11,011 nt of DNA. It comes from RFPW01 sp040401595 (lineage in GTDB: Bacteria > Pseudomonadota > Gammaproteobacteria > Burkholderiales > Burkholderiaceae_E). Shown in pieces: positions 1 to 8,162 of the stretch. How positions within the stretch are numbered: the first letter of the stretch is position 1; every line of letters starts with the position of its first letter. The notes beneath the pieces were generated by a model, which worked only from the letters and a program-made list of their open reading frames with translations, was not told the origin of the DNA and did not search any database. Location: NCBI GenBank assembly GCA_040401595.1, contig JBBAOE010000052.1, positions 1 through 11,011 on the forward strand. The letters are read 5' to 3'. The position numbers and the translations under genes are program-made.

Positions 1-23
1 GGATTCGATTGGCGTTTCTACTA

Positions 24-37
24 GTTGATGTGTCAAC
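24..37. promoter_or_regulatory. Candidate operator (inverted repeat) ahead of the transporter/P450 operon
   Basis: A perfect 5-bp inverted repeat, GTTGA-tgtg-TCAAC, lies about 93 bases upstream of the first gene. A short TTGA/TCAA dyad of this size fits the kind of site bound by MarR-family dimers, and a MarR protein is encoded inside the operon at 6306-6863. The link is inference. I do not see a convincing -35/-10 pair in bases 1-130, so the promoter may begin left of the window. Confidence 0.35.
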
Positions 38-130
38 AAAATCGATCCAAAGTGCACAACCCGCATGAGGTCCGCCCCGTCGACCGCATCCGACGGAAAC
101 GATCCATCGTCCAACCCAGAGGAGACAATC

Positions 131-1324
131 ATGAAGAGTACACATCGGTGGCTCCGTATCGCTGCACTTAGCTCGCTGACCCTCATGGGCGCCGTCGCGC
201 TTTTGGTTCCCGGTCCGGTACAAGCCGAGGTCAAGATCGGCATCATCGCGCCGTTCTCAGGACCATTTGCCCACTATGGAGCGCTTTTCAAGGCGGGCGC
301 CGAGGCGTATCTCGCCAGTCAGGGCGGCAAGTTGGCCGGACAAAGCGTCGAACTGATCTACCGCGACGAGGGTGGACCCAATCCGGCCAAAGCCCGAACC
401 ACCGCCCAGGAACTGGTGGTCAACGACAAAGTCGATTACATCGGGGGGGTCGTCTTCTCGCCAAACGCCTTCGCATTGGCACCGGTCATCACGGAATCGA
501 AGACCCCTTTCGTGATCTTCAATGCGGCCACCTCGGACATCACCACCAAGTCCGACTATTACCTTCGCACCAGCTACACCCTCTGGCAGGTGACGGTCCC
601 ACTGGCGCAGCACGCGGCCAAGAAGGGACTGAAAAAAGTCGTGACTGCGGTGATGGACTATGCACCGGGTGTCGATGCGGAAAACGCGTTCAAGTCCGAA
701 TTCACAAAGCAAGGGGGGCAGGTCATCGAAAGTATCCGGATGCCACTCGCCACTAATGACTTTGCGCCGTTTGCGCAGCGCATCAAGGCCAGCGGCGCGC
801 AGGCGGTCTATGTGTTCCTGCCCGGTGGTCCGCCCAACTTGGGTTTCGTCAAGGCCTATCAGGAAAACGGTCTGCGCCAGGCCGGCATCGAGTTTCTCGG
901 GACTGCGGAGACCGATGAATTCGACCTCCAGAAATTCGGTGATAGCGCACTTGGACTGACCACCGCTTTCCATTACTCGGCCGCCCACGACAGCCCAGCC
1001 AACAAGGCGTTTGCAGCCGCAGTCACCAAGCAGAACAAGGATGCTGTGACCAACTACGCCACCGTCGGTGCTTGGGATGGGATGTATCTCATTCATAAAA
1101 TGATCGAAGCCACCGGGGGTAAGCGCGATGGCGACAAAGCGATGGCAGCCGCCAAGACCCAGAAGTGGGATAGCCCACGCGGACCGGTCGCGATGGATCC
1201 TGCGACCCGTCACATCACACAGAACGTCTATCTGCGTGTCGTCGAAAAAGGCCCGGGCAATCTGTTGGTCAACAAGGAAGTTCAATCCTTCGGCCAACAC
1301 GGGGACCATGGACTCGGCAAGTAG
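131..1324 (+). CDS. Branched-chain/aromatic-acid type ABC transporter, periplasmic substrate-binding protein
   Basis: This is a 397-residue extracytoplasmic solute receptor of the LivJ/LivK type (periplasmic binding fold type I). The ATG at 131 was chosen over an in-frame ATG at 65 because AGAGGAGA sits just upstream (about 117-124) and because the protein then opens with a normal signal peptide: MKSTHRW basic head, a hydrophobic core through about residue 28, and cleavage after VQA (about residue 32). The mature protein begins EVKIGIIAPFSGPFAHYG, the usual first strand and ligand loop of the family. It heads an operon with two permeases, two ATPases and a P450 system. A ligand such as a para-substituted benzoate is therefore more likely than leucine. 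Relatives that bind aromatic acids are known in Rhodopseudomonas. The family assignment is firm; the ligand is inference. Confidence 0.93.
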   Translation: MKSTHRWLRIAALSSLTLMGAVALLVPGPVQAEVKIGIIAPFSGPFAHYGALFKAGAEAYLASQGGKLAGQSVELIYRDEGGPNPAKARTTAQELVVNDKVDYIGGVVFSPNAFALAPVITESKTPFVIFNAATSDITTKSDYYLRTSYTLWQVTVPLAQHAAKKGLKKVVTAVMDYAPGVDAENAFKSEFTKQGGQVIESIRMPLATNDFAPFAQRIKASGAQAVYVFLPGGPPNLGFVKAYQENGLRQAGIEFLGTAETDEFDLQKFGDSALGLTTAFHYSAAHDSPANKAFAAAVTKQNKDAVTNYATVGAWDGMYLIHKMIEATGGKRDGDKAMAAAKTQKWDSPRGPVAMDPATRHITQNVYLRVVEKGPGNLLVNKEVQSFGQHGDHGLGK

Positions 1325-1333
1325 TCGCAAGCC

Positions 1334-2200
1334 GTGACCCTTCTGGCCAACATCCTGATCGACGGCATCGCCTATGGCATGGTGCTGTTCATCATTTCGG
1401 TCGGCCTGTCGGTCACGCTCGGCTTGATGCGATTTGTCAACCTCGCCCATGGTGCGTTCGCGATGACGGGGGGTTATCTGGCGTCCTGGCTGATACGCGC
1501 ACAGGGGTGGCCGTTTGCGCTTGGCGCTGTTGGCGCTATCGTTCTGACGGGCCTGCTTGGCGCTGTGATTGAGGCGCTCGTTCTACGCAGACTCTATCGA
1601 ATGCCGGAACTACAGCAAGTCCTGTTCACGATTGGCCTGAGTTTCCTGTTTGTCGCGAGCGCGAACTTGCTGGCGGGCCCGGAGGTCCAACTGATTCCCC
1701 TGCCCTCGTGGCTCAGAGATCCGGTCGACCTCGGGGTACGCACCCTCCCCGCACAGCGCCTGCTGGTGGTGCTGGCCGGTTTGCTGGTCATGATGACTTC
1801 CGTGTTGATCATGAAGTATTCGCGCTTTGGCATCTGGTTGCGTGCCACGGTCGACAACACACAGGCAGCTGCAGCGCTCGGCATCCCGGTGGAGTGGGTC
1901 TACTCCCTGACCTTTGGCGCTGGCGCCGCCCTGGCGGGTTTGGGTGGAATTCTGGGTGCCGAGCTATTGCCGCTGGAACCCTATTACCCCATCAAATATC
2001 TCGTTCTCGTTCTTGTGATCGTCGCCGTCGGCGGCATGGGTAGCGTCGCGGGTTCCATGTTGGCGGCCCTGGTTCTCGGGACGATCGATACCGCGAGCAA
2101 ATATCTGGCGTCGGACTGGGGCAGCCTGTTTTATTTTCTGGTCATGGCGCTGCTCCTGGCCTGGCGGCCGCAAGGCCTCTTGTCGTCGGGGCGCACTTGA
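1334..2200 (+). CDS. livH: Liv-type ABC transporter permease, LivH family
   Basis: This 288-residue inner-membrane permease forms half of the translocation channel of the importer. The N-terminus (NILIDGIAYGMVLFIISVGLSVTLGLMRFVNLAHGAF) is the characteristic LivH opening, with the NLAHG motif around residue 37. Several hydrophobic segments follow, then the C-terminal glycine-rich cytoplasmic loop VAVGGMGSVAGSMLAALVLG that contacts the ATPases. The start is GTG, 9 bases after the stop of the binding protein, with only a weak ribosome site, so translation is probably coupled. The stop overlaps the TTG start of the next permease. Length and layout are normal for the family. The symbol denotes the family; leucine transport is not implied. 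Confidence 0.93.
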   Translation: MTLLANILIDGIAYGMVLFIISVGLSVTLGLMRFVNLAHGAFAMTGGYLASWLIRAQGWPFALGAVGAIVLTGLLGAVIEALVLRRLYRMPELQQVLFTIGLSFLFVASANLLAGPEVQLIPLPSWLRDPVDLGVRTLPAQRLLVVLAGLLVMMTSVLIMKYSRFGIWLRATVDNTQAAAALGIPVEWVYSLTFGAGAALAGLGGILGAELLPLEPYYPIKYLVLVLVIVAVGGMGSVAGSMLAALVLGTIDTASKYLASDWGSLFYFLVMALLLAWRPQGLLSSGRT

Positions 2201-3132
2201 ACGCAGTCCTGCGCTTCAGGGCGGCGCCCTACCTACTGATCGGGCTGGTGGGCGCGACGATCTACTTTTTTTTCCCCGCACAACTGCCACTGGCGTCAAG
2301 GATTGCCACCCTGGCCATCTTCGTCATGTCTCTGGACCTCATCGTCGGCTACGGCGGATTAGCGACGCTCGGGCACTCAGCACTGTTTGGCACCGGTGCC
2401 TATACCGCTGGGCTACTCGCCCTGCATTTGAGTCCGAATCCATTGCTCGGACTACTGGCTGGCGGGGCAGCCGGTGCCACCGTGGCCGCACTATCTGGCT
2501 TGTTCGTGCTGCGTTATCAGGGTCTCACCTTCCTCATGTTGACGATTGCAGTCGGTCAAATCATTCAAAATCTCGCAAGTAAATTTCGTGCCTGGACCGG
2601 TGGCGACGATGGACTTTCCGGATTTACGACAGCAAAGATTCTGGGCCTTGCCACATTCGACCTGCAGGGACGCGTTGCCTTCCTGTACTGCACCGGCGTA
2701 CTGCTGATCTGTCTCTGGGTGATGCGCCGTTTGATGGGGTCCGCCTTCGGCCTTGCCTGCATCGGTATCCACCAGAACCGACTGCGGATGGCCGCACTGG
2801 GTACCGAAATTCACCCAAAACTCCTCACGCTCTATTGCCTCTCAGGATGGTTTGCGGGGATCTCGGGAGCGCTGAGCGCCCAAGTCAACCAGATCGTGGG
2901 ACTCGACACGCTGGGCTTTGAATTGTCAGCAGAGGCGCTTGTGATGCTCGTCCTCGGCGGCGCGGGCAGTCTGTTTGGTGCCATCGCCGGAACCGCTCTA
3001 TTCACCACCATTCACCATGTCGCATCGAACATCAATCCCTACCACTGGCTCTTCGTCATCGGCGCCATGTTGGTTTGTGGTGTCCTCATCCCCCGGGAGC
3101 GCTGGGGGGCACTCATGAGGACGCGCGCGTGA
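2197..3132 (+). CDS. livM: Liv-type ABC transporter permease, LivM family
   Basis: This 311-residue partner permease of LivH carries the LivM signature DLIVGYGGLATLGHSALFGTGAYTAGLLA (about residues 47-75). It also has the C-terminal MLVLGGAGSLFGAIAGTALF loop that docks on the ATPases. Multiple membrane segments cover most of the protein. The predicted start is TTG at 2197, which overlaps the upstream TGA in the four bases TTGA. No better start exists nearby, since the family alignment needs nearly all of this N-terminus. Translation by re-initiation from livH is likely. The end overlaps the next gene in GTGA. Family call is firm; substrate is unknown. Confidence 0.92.
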   Translation: MNAVLRFRAAPYLLIGLVGATIYFFFPAQLPLASRIATLAIFVMSLDLIVGYGGLATLGHSALFGTGAYTAGLLALHLSPNPLLGLLAGGAAGATVAALSGLFVLRYQGLTFLMLTIAVGQIIQNLASKFRAWTGGDDGLSGFTTAKILGLATFDLQGRVAFLYCTGVLLICLWVMRRLMGSAFGLACIGIHQNRLRMAALGTEIHPKLLTLYCLSGWFAGISGALSAQVNQIVGLDTLGFELSAEALVMLVLGGAGSLFGAIAGTALFTTIHHVASNINPYHWLFVIGAMLVCGVLIPRERWGALMRTRA

Positions 3133-3971
3133 ATCGCACCGTTACCCAATCCGGATCGGCAGGACCATCAGGCGCTCGCGTGCCCGGCCCAGTCCTGGAG
3201 ATCCGGAAATTGGGTAAATCGTTTGGTGGACTGCAGGTCACGCGGGATATCTCCCTGACGCTCAACGCTGGCGAGCGCCTGGGACTGATTGGTCCGAATG
3301 GCGCAGGAAAGACCACGTTGATCAATCTGATCACGGGCGTACTGATGCCAGATACGGGGACTGTTTATCTGAACGCCGTCGACCTCACCGGTCTAAGCCA
3401 GCCACAGCGCGTCAAGCGAGGTCTCGCACGCACCTTCCAGATCACCCAACTCGCGCCAAAGATCACCACCCTGCTTCACCTCGAGATGGCGATTCACGAA
3501 CGCAACGGATCGATTGGAAACCTCTGGCGGTCTATTGATGCGTATCCCGAAGTCCGTGCAGAAGCGACGAGCATCCTGGAACTGCTCAGGATCGAATCGT
3601 TGGCGCAACGCGCCCCGATCACTCTGGCGTATGGTGAGCAGCGACTGGTGGAAATCGCCCTCGCGATTGCTCTGCGCCCCCGGGTCCTGCTCCTGGATGA
3701 GCCCATGGCGGGAGTGCCAGAACATGAACGCCACATCGTGCTGAATGCACTGGACCGGTTGCCCCCCGAACTGGCGATTCTGATGATCGAGCACGACATG
3801 GATCTCATCTTCAATTTTGCCCACCGGATCATTGTTCTTGCCGAAGGTGCGCTATTGGCCGATGGCTCGCCGAAGCAGATCCGCAACCATCCCGCCGTGC
3901 GGATCGCCTACCTCGGGCTCGCATCCAACCCCGATGAGCCGATGGTCACGCCAGAGCTGGATCCCGGTTAG
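3129..3971 (+). CDS. livG: Liv-type ABC transporter ATP-binding protein, LivG family
   Basis: One of the two ATPases that drive the importer, 280 residues from the GTG at 3129, whose bases overlap the livM stop (GTGA). An earlier in-frame ATG at 3075 lies wholly inside livM and is not needed. Visible motifs are Walker A GPNGAGKTT (55-63), Q-loop Gln105 (RTFQ), signature LAYGEQ (166-171), Walker B VLLLDEP with Asp190-Glu191, and switch His222 (IEHDM). The signature reads LAYGEQRLVEIA where LivG proteins usually have LSYGEQRQLEIA, and the D-loop reads PMAGVPEHE; both are modest deviations. There is an 18-20 residue Ser/Gly/Pro-rich N-terminal extension before the fold starts at VLEIRKLGKSFGG. 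It should be an active ATPase. Confidence 0.92.
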   Translation: MNRTVTQSGSAGPSGARVPGPVLEIRKLGKSFGGLQVTRDISLTLNAGERLGLIGPNGAGKTTLINLITGVLMPDTGTVYLNAVDLTGLSQPQRVKRGLARTFQITQLAPKITTLLHLEMAIHERNGSIGNLWRSIDAYPEVRAEATSILELLRIESLAQRAPITLAYGEQRLVEIALAIALRPRVLLLDEPMAGVPEHERHIVLNALDRLPPELAILMIEHDMDLIFNFAHRIIVLAEGALLADGSPKQIRNHPAVRIAYLGLASNPDEPMVTPELDPG

Positions 3972-3983
3972 GAACGCGCCGCG

Positions 3984-4685
3984 ATGTTACAGATCGAACA
4001 ACTTGAAGCGGGATACGGACCGATCCAGATCCTGCGGGGCGTGGACCTGACGCTGAGCGCTGGCCACCCGCTGGCACTCATCGGGCGCAACGGGGTCGGC
4101 AAGACCACTCTGTTGAAGGCCATCATGGGACTCGCCGACGTCACACGGGGCCGAATCCTGTTCGATGGCATTGAAATCAACGGGCTGAGTCCCCGCGATC
4201 GCGCCACGATGGGCTTGGGGTATGTACCCCAAACCCGCGATATTTTCGCGTCACTCAATGTCGAAGAGAACCTGATCGCAGGCCTGAAAGGTCGCCCCCG
4301 TCGCGACGTCGACCAAGCCTATGCACTCTTCCCGCGGCTGGCACAACGACGCCATCACCAAGGCAATCAGCTCTCTGGAGGTGAACAGCAGATGTTGTCG
4401 GTCGCCCGTACCCTGCTCGGAAATCCACGCCTGCTCCTTCTGGATGAACCGCTTGAAGGCCTGGCCCCAATCATCTGTCAGGAATTGATGCAGTGCTTCA
4501 AAACGCTTGCACAGGAATCCGGCGTCGCCATCATCCTGGTGGAACAGAAGGTCGATGATGCCTTGAAGTTTGCCCGGGATGCCATCGTGTTCGAGCGGGG
4601 TCAGGTCGTCCATCGCGAATCCTGCGCCACCCTGCGGTACCGCCACGATGTGCTCGCCAGTCTCGTCGGTGTCGCTGGTGACTAA
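3984..4685 (+). CDS. livF: Liv-type ABC transporter ATP-binding protein, LivF family
   Basis: This is the second ATPase of the importer, 233 residues, a normal LivF length. Motifs are Walker A GRNGVGKTT (34-42), Q-loop in VPQTRDIF (Gln83), signature LSGGEQQ (130-136), Walker B LLLLDEP (Asp154, Glu155), and VEQKV (187-190). Gln188 replaces the switch His, as is usual in LivF proteins, which have VEQN. The ATG lies 12 bases after the livG stop with a weak AGGAA ribosome site at 3971-3975. It closes the five-gene transporter set. Only 33 bases separate it from the P450, with no terminator visible, so transporter and oxidation genes are probably one transcript. Confidence 0.92.
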   Translation: MLQIEQLEAGYGPIQILRGVDLTLSAGHPLALIGRNGVGKTTLLKAIMGLADVTRGRILFDGIEINGLSPRDRATMGLGYVPQTRDIFASLNVEENLIAGLKGRPRRDVDQAYALFPRLAQRRHHQGNQLSGGEQQMLSVARTLLGNPRLLLLDEPLEGLAPIICQELMQCFKTLAQESGVAIILVEQKVDDALKFARDAIVFERGQVVHRESCATLRYRHDVLASLVGVAGD

Positions 4686-4718
4686 CGGCACCGAACATCC
4701 ATCACAAGGACAGCGCTC

Positions 4719-5945
4719 ATGACAAAACCCAGCATGGCTTCAGGCGTCCCGGACGTCCCTTCGCTCGACATTGACCCATTCAGTGACGCCTTTCTTGGCG
4801 ACCCCTACCCGGACCATGACCGCATCCGTGAGGCAGGTCCGGTCGTCTGGCTGTCCAAGTACGACATCTACGCCAGCTGTCGGCATGATCAGGTTCGTGA
4901 AATCCTGAATGATCATGCGACCTACATCTCATCGGCTGGCGTGGGACTCGCGAATTTTCAGCTCGAAAAGCCCTTCCGCCCCAAGAGTCTGATCCTGGAG
5001 GCAGATCCACCGAACCATACAAAATCGAGAACCATTCTGTCGCGCATCCTCTCACCGAAAACGGTCATGAAGATTCGCGATAGCTTTGCCGCCGAGGCGG
5101 ACCGATTGCTTGACGGGCTCCTTGATCGCGCGAAGCAAGGCGAAGTGATCGACGTCGTCAAAGAAATCGCTGAACCTTACCCGCTCAAAGTCTTTCCCGA
5201 TGCCGTTGGACTCGAAGCGGCCGGGCGCGAAAACTTGCTGCTGTACGGCGATATGATTTTCAACGCGTTCGGTCCGCGCAACGACTTGCTTGCCCGGGCG
5301 GCAGCGCGGGTCGAGCCCGTGACAGCTTGGATCATGGCGCATTGCCAGCGCAATATGCTGCGACCTGACGGATTGGGTGATCTGATCTATCAGGCCGCTG
5401 ATGGTGGTGAAATCACCCATGAGGAAGCCCCGATGCTGGTGCGTTCGTTCTTGTCAGCCGGTGTTGACACGACCGTCAATGGCATCGGCAACGCACTGTA
5501 CTGCCTGGCAAACTTCCCCGATCAATACGCAAGACTGCATGCAGACCCAAGTCTAGCCCGATCTGCGTTCGAAGAATCCTTAAGGCTCGAGTCTGCGGTC
5601 CAGACGTTTTTCCGTACCACGGCCGTCGACACCACTCTGGGGGGCGTCCCGATACCCGCTGGCAGTAAAGTCCTCGCATTCCTGGCAGCCGCCAACCGCG
5701 ATTCCCGGCAGTGGCCCGAACCCACGCAATTCAAGATCGATCGCAAGCCCACAGGGCACATGGCCTTCGGATCTGGCATCCATGGCTGCGTTGGACAAGT
5801 GGTCGCAAGGCTGGAAGGTGAATTGATCCTGGCAGGTCTCGCGCGCCGGTTCAAAACACTCGAGCTCGCGGGTAAGCCCACCCGCCGACTCAACAACACC
5901 CTGAGAGCGCTGGCGACCCTGCCCCTGAGACTTGTCCCTGCCTAA
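4719..5945 (+). CDS. Cytochrome P450, CYP199A-like (predicted para-substituted benzoate O-demethylase/hydroxylase)
   Basis: A soluble 408-residue class I P450. The start is supported by AAGGA eight bases upstream. Hallmarks are the I-helix AGVDTT (acid-alcohol pair Asp250/Thr251), ExxR at Glu286-Arg289, and the haem loop FGSGIHGCVG with thiolate Cys357. Much of the sequence matches CYP199A2/A4 of Rhodopseudomonas as I recall them, including GVGL, EKPFRPKSLILEADPP, ENLLLYG, RSFLSAGVDTTVNG and RRLNNTLR. The residues reported to hold the 4-methoxybenzoate carboxylate in CYP199A4 (Arg92, Ser95, Arg243, Ser244) correspond to Arg87, Ser90, Arg242 and Ser243. The phenylalanines lining that pocket (182, 185, 298) correspond to Phe181, Phe184 and Phe297. 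A role in oxidising a para-substituted benzoate, for example p-anisate to 4-hydroxybenzoate, is a well-based inference. Subfamily membership needs an alignment. The partner ferredoxin and reductase follow directly. Confidence 0.9.
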   Translation: MTKPSMASGVPDVPSLDIDPFSDAFLGDPYPDHDRIREAGPVVWLSKYDIYASCRHDQVREILNDHATYISSAGVGLANFQLEKPFRPKSLILEADPPNHTKSRTILSRILSPKTVMKIRDSFAAEADRLLDGLLDRAKQGEVIDVVKEIAEPYPLKVFPDAVGLEAAGRENLLLYGDMIFNAFGPRNDLLARAAARVEPVTAWIMAHCQRNMLRPDGLGDLIYQAADGGEITHEEAPMLVRSFLSAGVDTTVNGIGNALYCLANFPDQYARLHADPSLARSAFEESLRLESAVQTFFRTTAVDTTLGGVPIPAGSKVLAFLAAANRDSRQWPEPTQFKIDRKPTGHMAFGSGIHGCVGQVVARLEGELILAGLARRFKTLELAGKPTRRLNNTLRALATLPLRLVPA

Positions 5946-5985
5946 GCCTGGATTCCATTTTTTCCGCCCCCTGCCCGGTATTGTC

Positions 5986-6309
5986 ATGGCACGACTGACT
6001 CTGATTGATTTTGAAGGTACCCCCACCACCATCGACGTTGCGCCTGGCCAATCTGCTATGCAGGCGGCAGTGAGCTCGGGCATCGCGGGGGTCGTTGGCG
6101 AGTGCGGTGGATCCGCGATGTGCGCCACCTGCCATGTCTACGTGCATCCAGACTGGTCCGCTCAACTCCCGGAGCCGCTGGCGACCGAGCTGGAGATGCT
6201 CGATTGCACGGTCAGTGAACGACGAGACCAGAGCCGACTGAGCTGTCAGATTCGCATGGACGCATCCCTTGACGGGCTGGTGTTGTTCCTTCCTGAACGA
6301 CAACAATGA
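5986..6309 (+). CDS. [2Fe-2S] ferredoxin, adrenodoxin/putidaredoxin type, P450 partner
   Basis: A 107-residue electron carrier between the reductase and the P450. The cluster ligands are C-x5-C-x2-C plus a distant Cys: Cys40, Cys46, Cys49 (ECGGSAMCATCHVYV) and Cys87 (LSCQI). This is the vertebrate-type ferredoxin pattern shared with palustrisredoxin/Pux next to CYP199A2. Cys74 is an additional, non-ligand cysteine. I chose the ATG at 5986 because the family begins with MA-[RK]-[LI]-T. A TTG at 5932 would add 18 residues unlike the family and would overlap the P450. No good ribosome site precedes 5986, so the start is slightly uncertain. The stop overlaps the MarR start (ATGA). Confidence 0.9.
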   Translation: MARLTLIDFEGTPTTIDVAPGQSAMQAAVSSGIAGVVGECGGSAMCATCHVYVHPDWSAQLPEPLATELEMLDCTVSERRDQSRLSCQIRMDASLDGLVLFLPERQQ

Positions 6310-6863
6310 ACGCACGTCTCGACGCGCAGCCCGCGTTACCCGTGGTCGACCTGAAACGGTATGTGCCCGCCTATTTCACCTGGATCGCCAACAAACTTTC
6401 GAGCGGTGCATCGCAGGCGTACCTGTCGGCATTCAATGTCGGGATTGAGACCTGGCGGCTCCTGGTCTTGCTAGCGATCGAAGAGTCCCTGTCCGCGCAA
6501 AGGATCTCGCGAGTGATCGGGATGGACAAGGCATCGGTCAGCCGCGCATTCAAGAGCATGCAGAACCGCGGGCTGATTACGATTGCGCTCGATCCGCAGG
6601 ACGGGCGGCTGCGGGTCGCAACGATCACGGCGCAGGGCCGCGCGCTGCACGATCGAATCCTGGCGCTCGCGCTCGAACGCGAACGGGCATTCCTTTCAGT
6701 CCTGAATGCCAACGAATGCGATACCTTGATCGGGCTGCTTCAGAGACTTCACGAAAATCTGCCTGCCGTGGAACTCGCAACGCATGCTTACCTCGACAAA
6801 CATGACCCATTGTCTGCGCCTGTAAAGCGTCGCCGCAGCCCACCGCGGGTCGAGACACCATGA
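6306..6863 (+). CDS. MarR-family transcriptional regulator
   Basis: A 185-residue winged-helix regulator. The recognition helix region QRISRVIGMDKASVSRAFKSMQNRGLI spans about 65-91, followed by the wing DPQDGRLRVATITAQGRAL (96-114), both standard for MarR dimers. The protein is longer than the usual ~150 residues. It has an N-terminal ~25-residue leader and a basic C-terminal tail (VKRRRSPPR). The gene is locked into the operon by ATGA overlaps on both sides, between the ferredoxin and its reductase. MarR proteins commonly bind aromatic acids or their CoA esters, so it likely senses the substrate or product of the P450 and controls the whole operon, possibly at the dyad at 24-37. Ligand and target are inference. 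Confidence 0.88.
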   Translation: MNARLDAQPALPVVDLKRYVPAYFTWIANKLSSGASQAYLSAFNVGIETWRLLVLLAIEESLSAQRISRVIGMDKASVSRAFKSMQNRGLITIALDPQDGRLRVATITAQGRALHDRILALALERERAFLSVLNANECDTLIGLLQRLHENLPAVELATHAYLDKHDPLSAPVKRRRSPPRVETP

Positions 6864-8095
6864 ATGCCATCGTGATCGTTGGGGGGGGTCATGCGGGTGC
6901 ACAACTTTGCGCGCAACTCGCCGCCGAAGGCCTCGGGGCGCAGGTCCAGCTGGTTTGTGCGGAGCCGCAGCTACCCTATCAACGACCGCCACTGTCCAAA
7001 CAGTTTCTCAAGTCACAGACCGAGTCCTTGCAAACGCAGCGAGACGCCGCGTGGTTTTCTGCCCAGTTCATTCAGACGCATCTGGGCGATCCGGTCGAGC
7101 GGATCGACCGCGAACTCCGCTGCGTAACCCTGGCCTCGGGAATGGTGCTCTCCTACGGGCATCTCATTCTTGCAACCGGCATCCGGGCGCGCAGGCTTGC
7201 CTGGCTAACACCGACGCTACAAAACGTCACCGTCCTGCGCGACGCGGCAGACGCGTCGCACCTGCGGGACCGACTCGACCAGCTGCTGGCGACAGGAAAG
7301 CCATTGACCGTTCTGGGCGGCGGATTCATCGGCCTGGAAGTTGCCGCGACGGCGCGGCTGATGGGTTTGAACGTTCGCGTTATTGAAGCCGGGCCGCGTC
7401 TGTTGGGCCGATCGATCTCGCCTCGCCTCGCGGAATTTGTCCTGGCCCATCATCGAGCAGCAGGTATCGAAGTACACCTGAATGCCTCGGTGAGCAGCCC
7501 AGAAATCAGCCATGGCCACTTGGTCGGTTGGCAACGCAATGGGCAATTTGAAACGATCGATGAACTGCTTAGCGGAATCGGAGGCATGCCTGAGACGGGG
7601 TTGGCAGAAATGGCTGGCCTTGAGGTCGACGACGGCATCCTGGTGGACCGCCAGATGCGAAGTAGCGACCCCAGGATTCTGGCGATCGGGGATTGCGCTC
7701 GATTGAATGCTCTACCGGGAGATTGCAAGGGTCGTCCTCTGCGTCTGGAGTCGGTTCAGAATGCGGTCGACCAGGCGAAGAGCGCGGCAGCTTTCCTGAT
7801 GGGACGAGAGCCACCCGACAGATCGGTACCAGTTTTCTGGTCTGAACAGGGCAGCTTGAGAATTCAGATGGCAGGCTTGATGCCAGATTTAGACATTCAA
7901 ACCGCAGTACGTCCAGGCAAAACCGAGTCTGCGTTTTCTCTGTTCCACTACACCGACGAAGGCCTCCAATGTGTTGAGTCGGTGAATGCACCGACCGATC
8001 ACCTTTATGCTAAAAAGCTGCTGGCAGCCCGGTGTTCACCGCCGGCGGAATCCGTCTCAAACCCGGCAATCGACTTGAAGTCATTCCTGATATGA
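6860..8095 (+). CDS. FAD-dependent NAD(P)H:ferredoxin reductase of a class I P450 system
   Basis: A 411-residue flavoprotein of the putidaredoxin/palustrisredoxin reductase group. It passes electrons from NAD(P)H to the neighbouring ferredoxin. Domains in order: an FAD Rossmann motif IVIVGGGHAG (4-13); PYQRPPLSK (39-47), the flavin-contact loop of the group; a second Rossmann motif VLGGGFIGLE (151-160) for the nicotinamide cofactor; and the FAD-closing ILAIGDCA (273-280). Glu176 at the end of the second strand (RVIEAG) favours NADH over NADPH. The hinge normally reading VxGIGxxPN is LLSGIGGMPET, slightly divergent. A C-terminal W-S-E-Q...LRIQMAGL interface domain is present. The start ATG overlaps the MarR stop (ATGA). 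Having the reductase in the operon gives a complete redox chain. Confidence 0.92.
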   Translation: MNAIVIVGGGHAGAQLCAQLAAEGLGAQVQLVCAEPQLPYQRPPLSKQFLKSQTESLQTQRDAAWFSAQFIQTHLGDPVERIDRELRCVTLASGMVLSYGHLILATGIRARRLAWLTPTLQNVTVLRDAADASHLRDRLDQLLATGKPLTVLGGGFIGLEVAATARLMGLNVRVIEAGPRLLGRSISPRLAEFVLAHHRAAGIEVHLNASVSSPEISHGHLVGWQRNGQFETIDELLSGIGGMPETGLAEMAGLEVDDGILVDRQMRSSDPRILAIGDCARLNALPGDCKGRPLRLESVQNAVDQAKSAAAFLMGREPPDRSVPVFWSEQGSLRIQMAGLMPDLDIQTAVRPGKTESAFSLFHYTDEGLQCVESVNAPTDHLYAKKLLAARCSPPAESVSNPAIDLKSFLI

Positions 8096-8162
8096 GTAGG
8101 GGGGCGAGTCGTGGTTACACCCGAGTGGCCGACCTTGCCGACATCCATAGAGTTCATTTGTG

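Noticed and set aside
257..1450. Long 397-codon open frame on the minus strand opposite the binding-protein gene
   Set aside because: It is a high-GC shadow of the plus-strand gene. The plus frame has a signal peptide, ribosome site and clear family motifs; the minus translation has no recognisable domain.
5932..5985. Longer ferredoxin starting at TTG 5932
   Set aside because: It would add 18 residues unlike the family and overlap the P450 end; the ATG at 5986 gives the expected family N-terminus.
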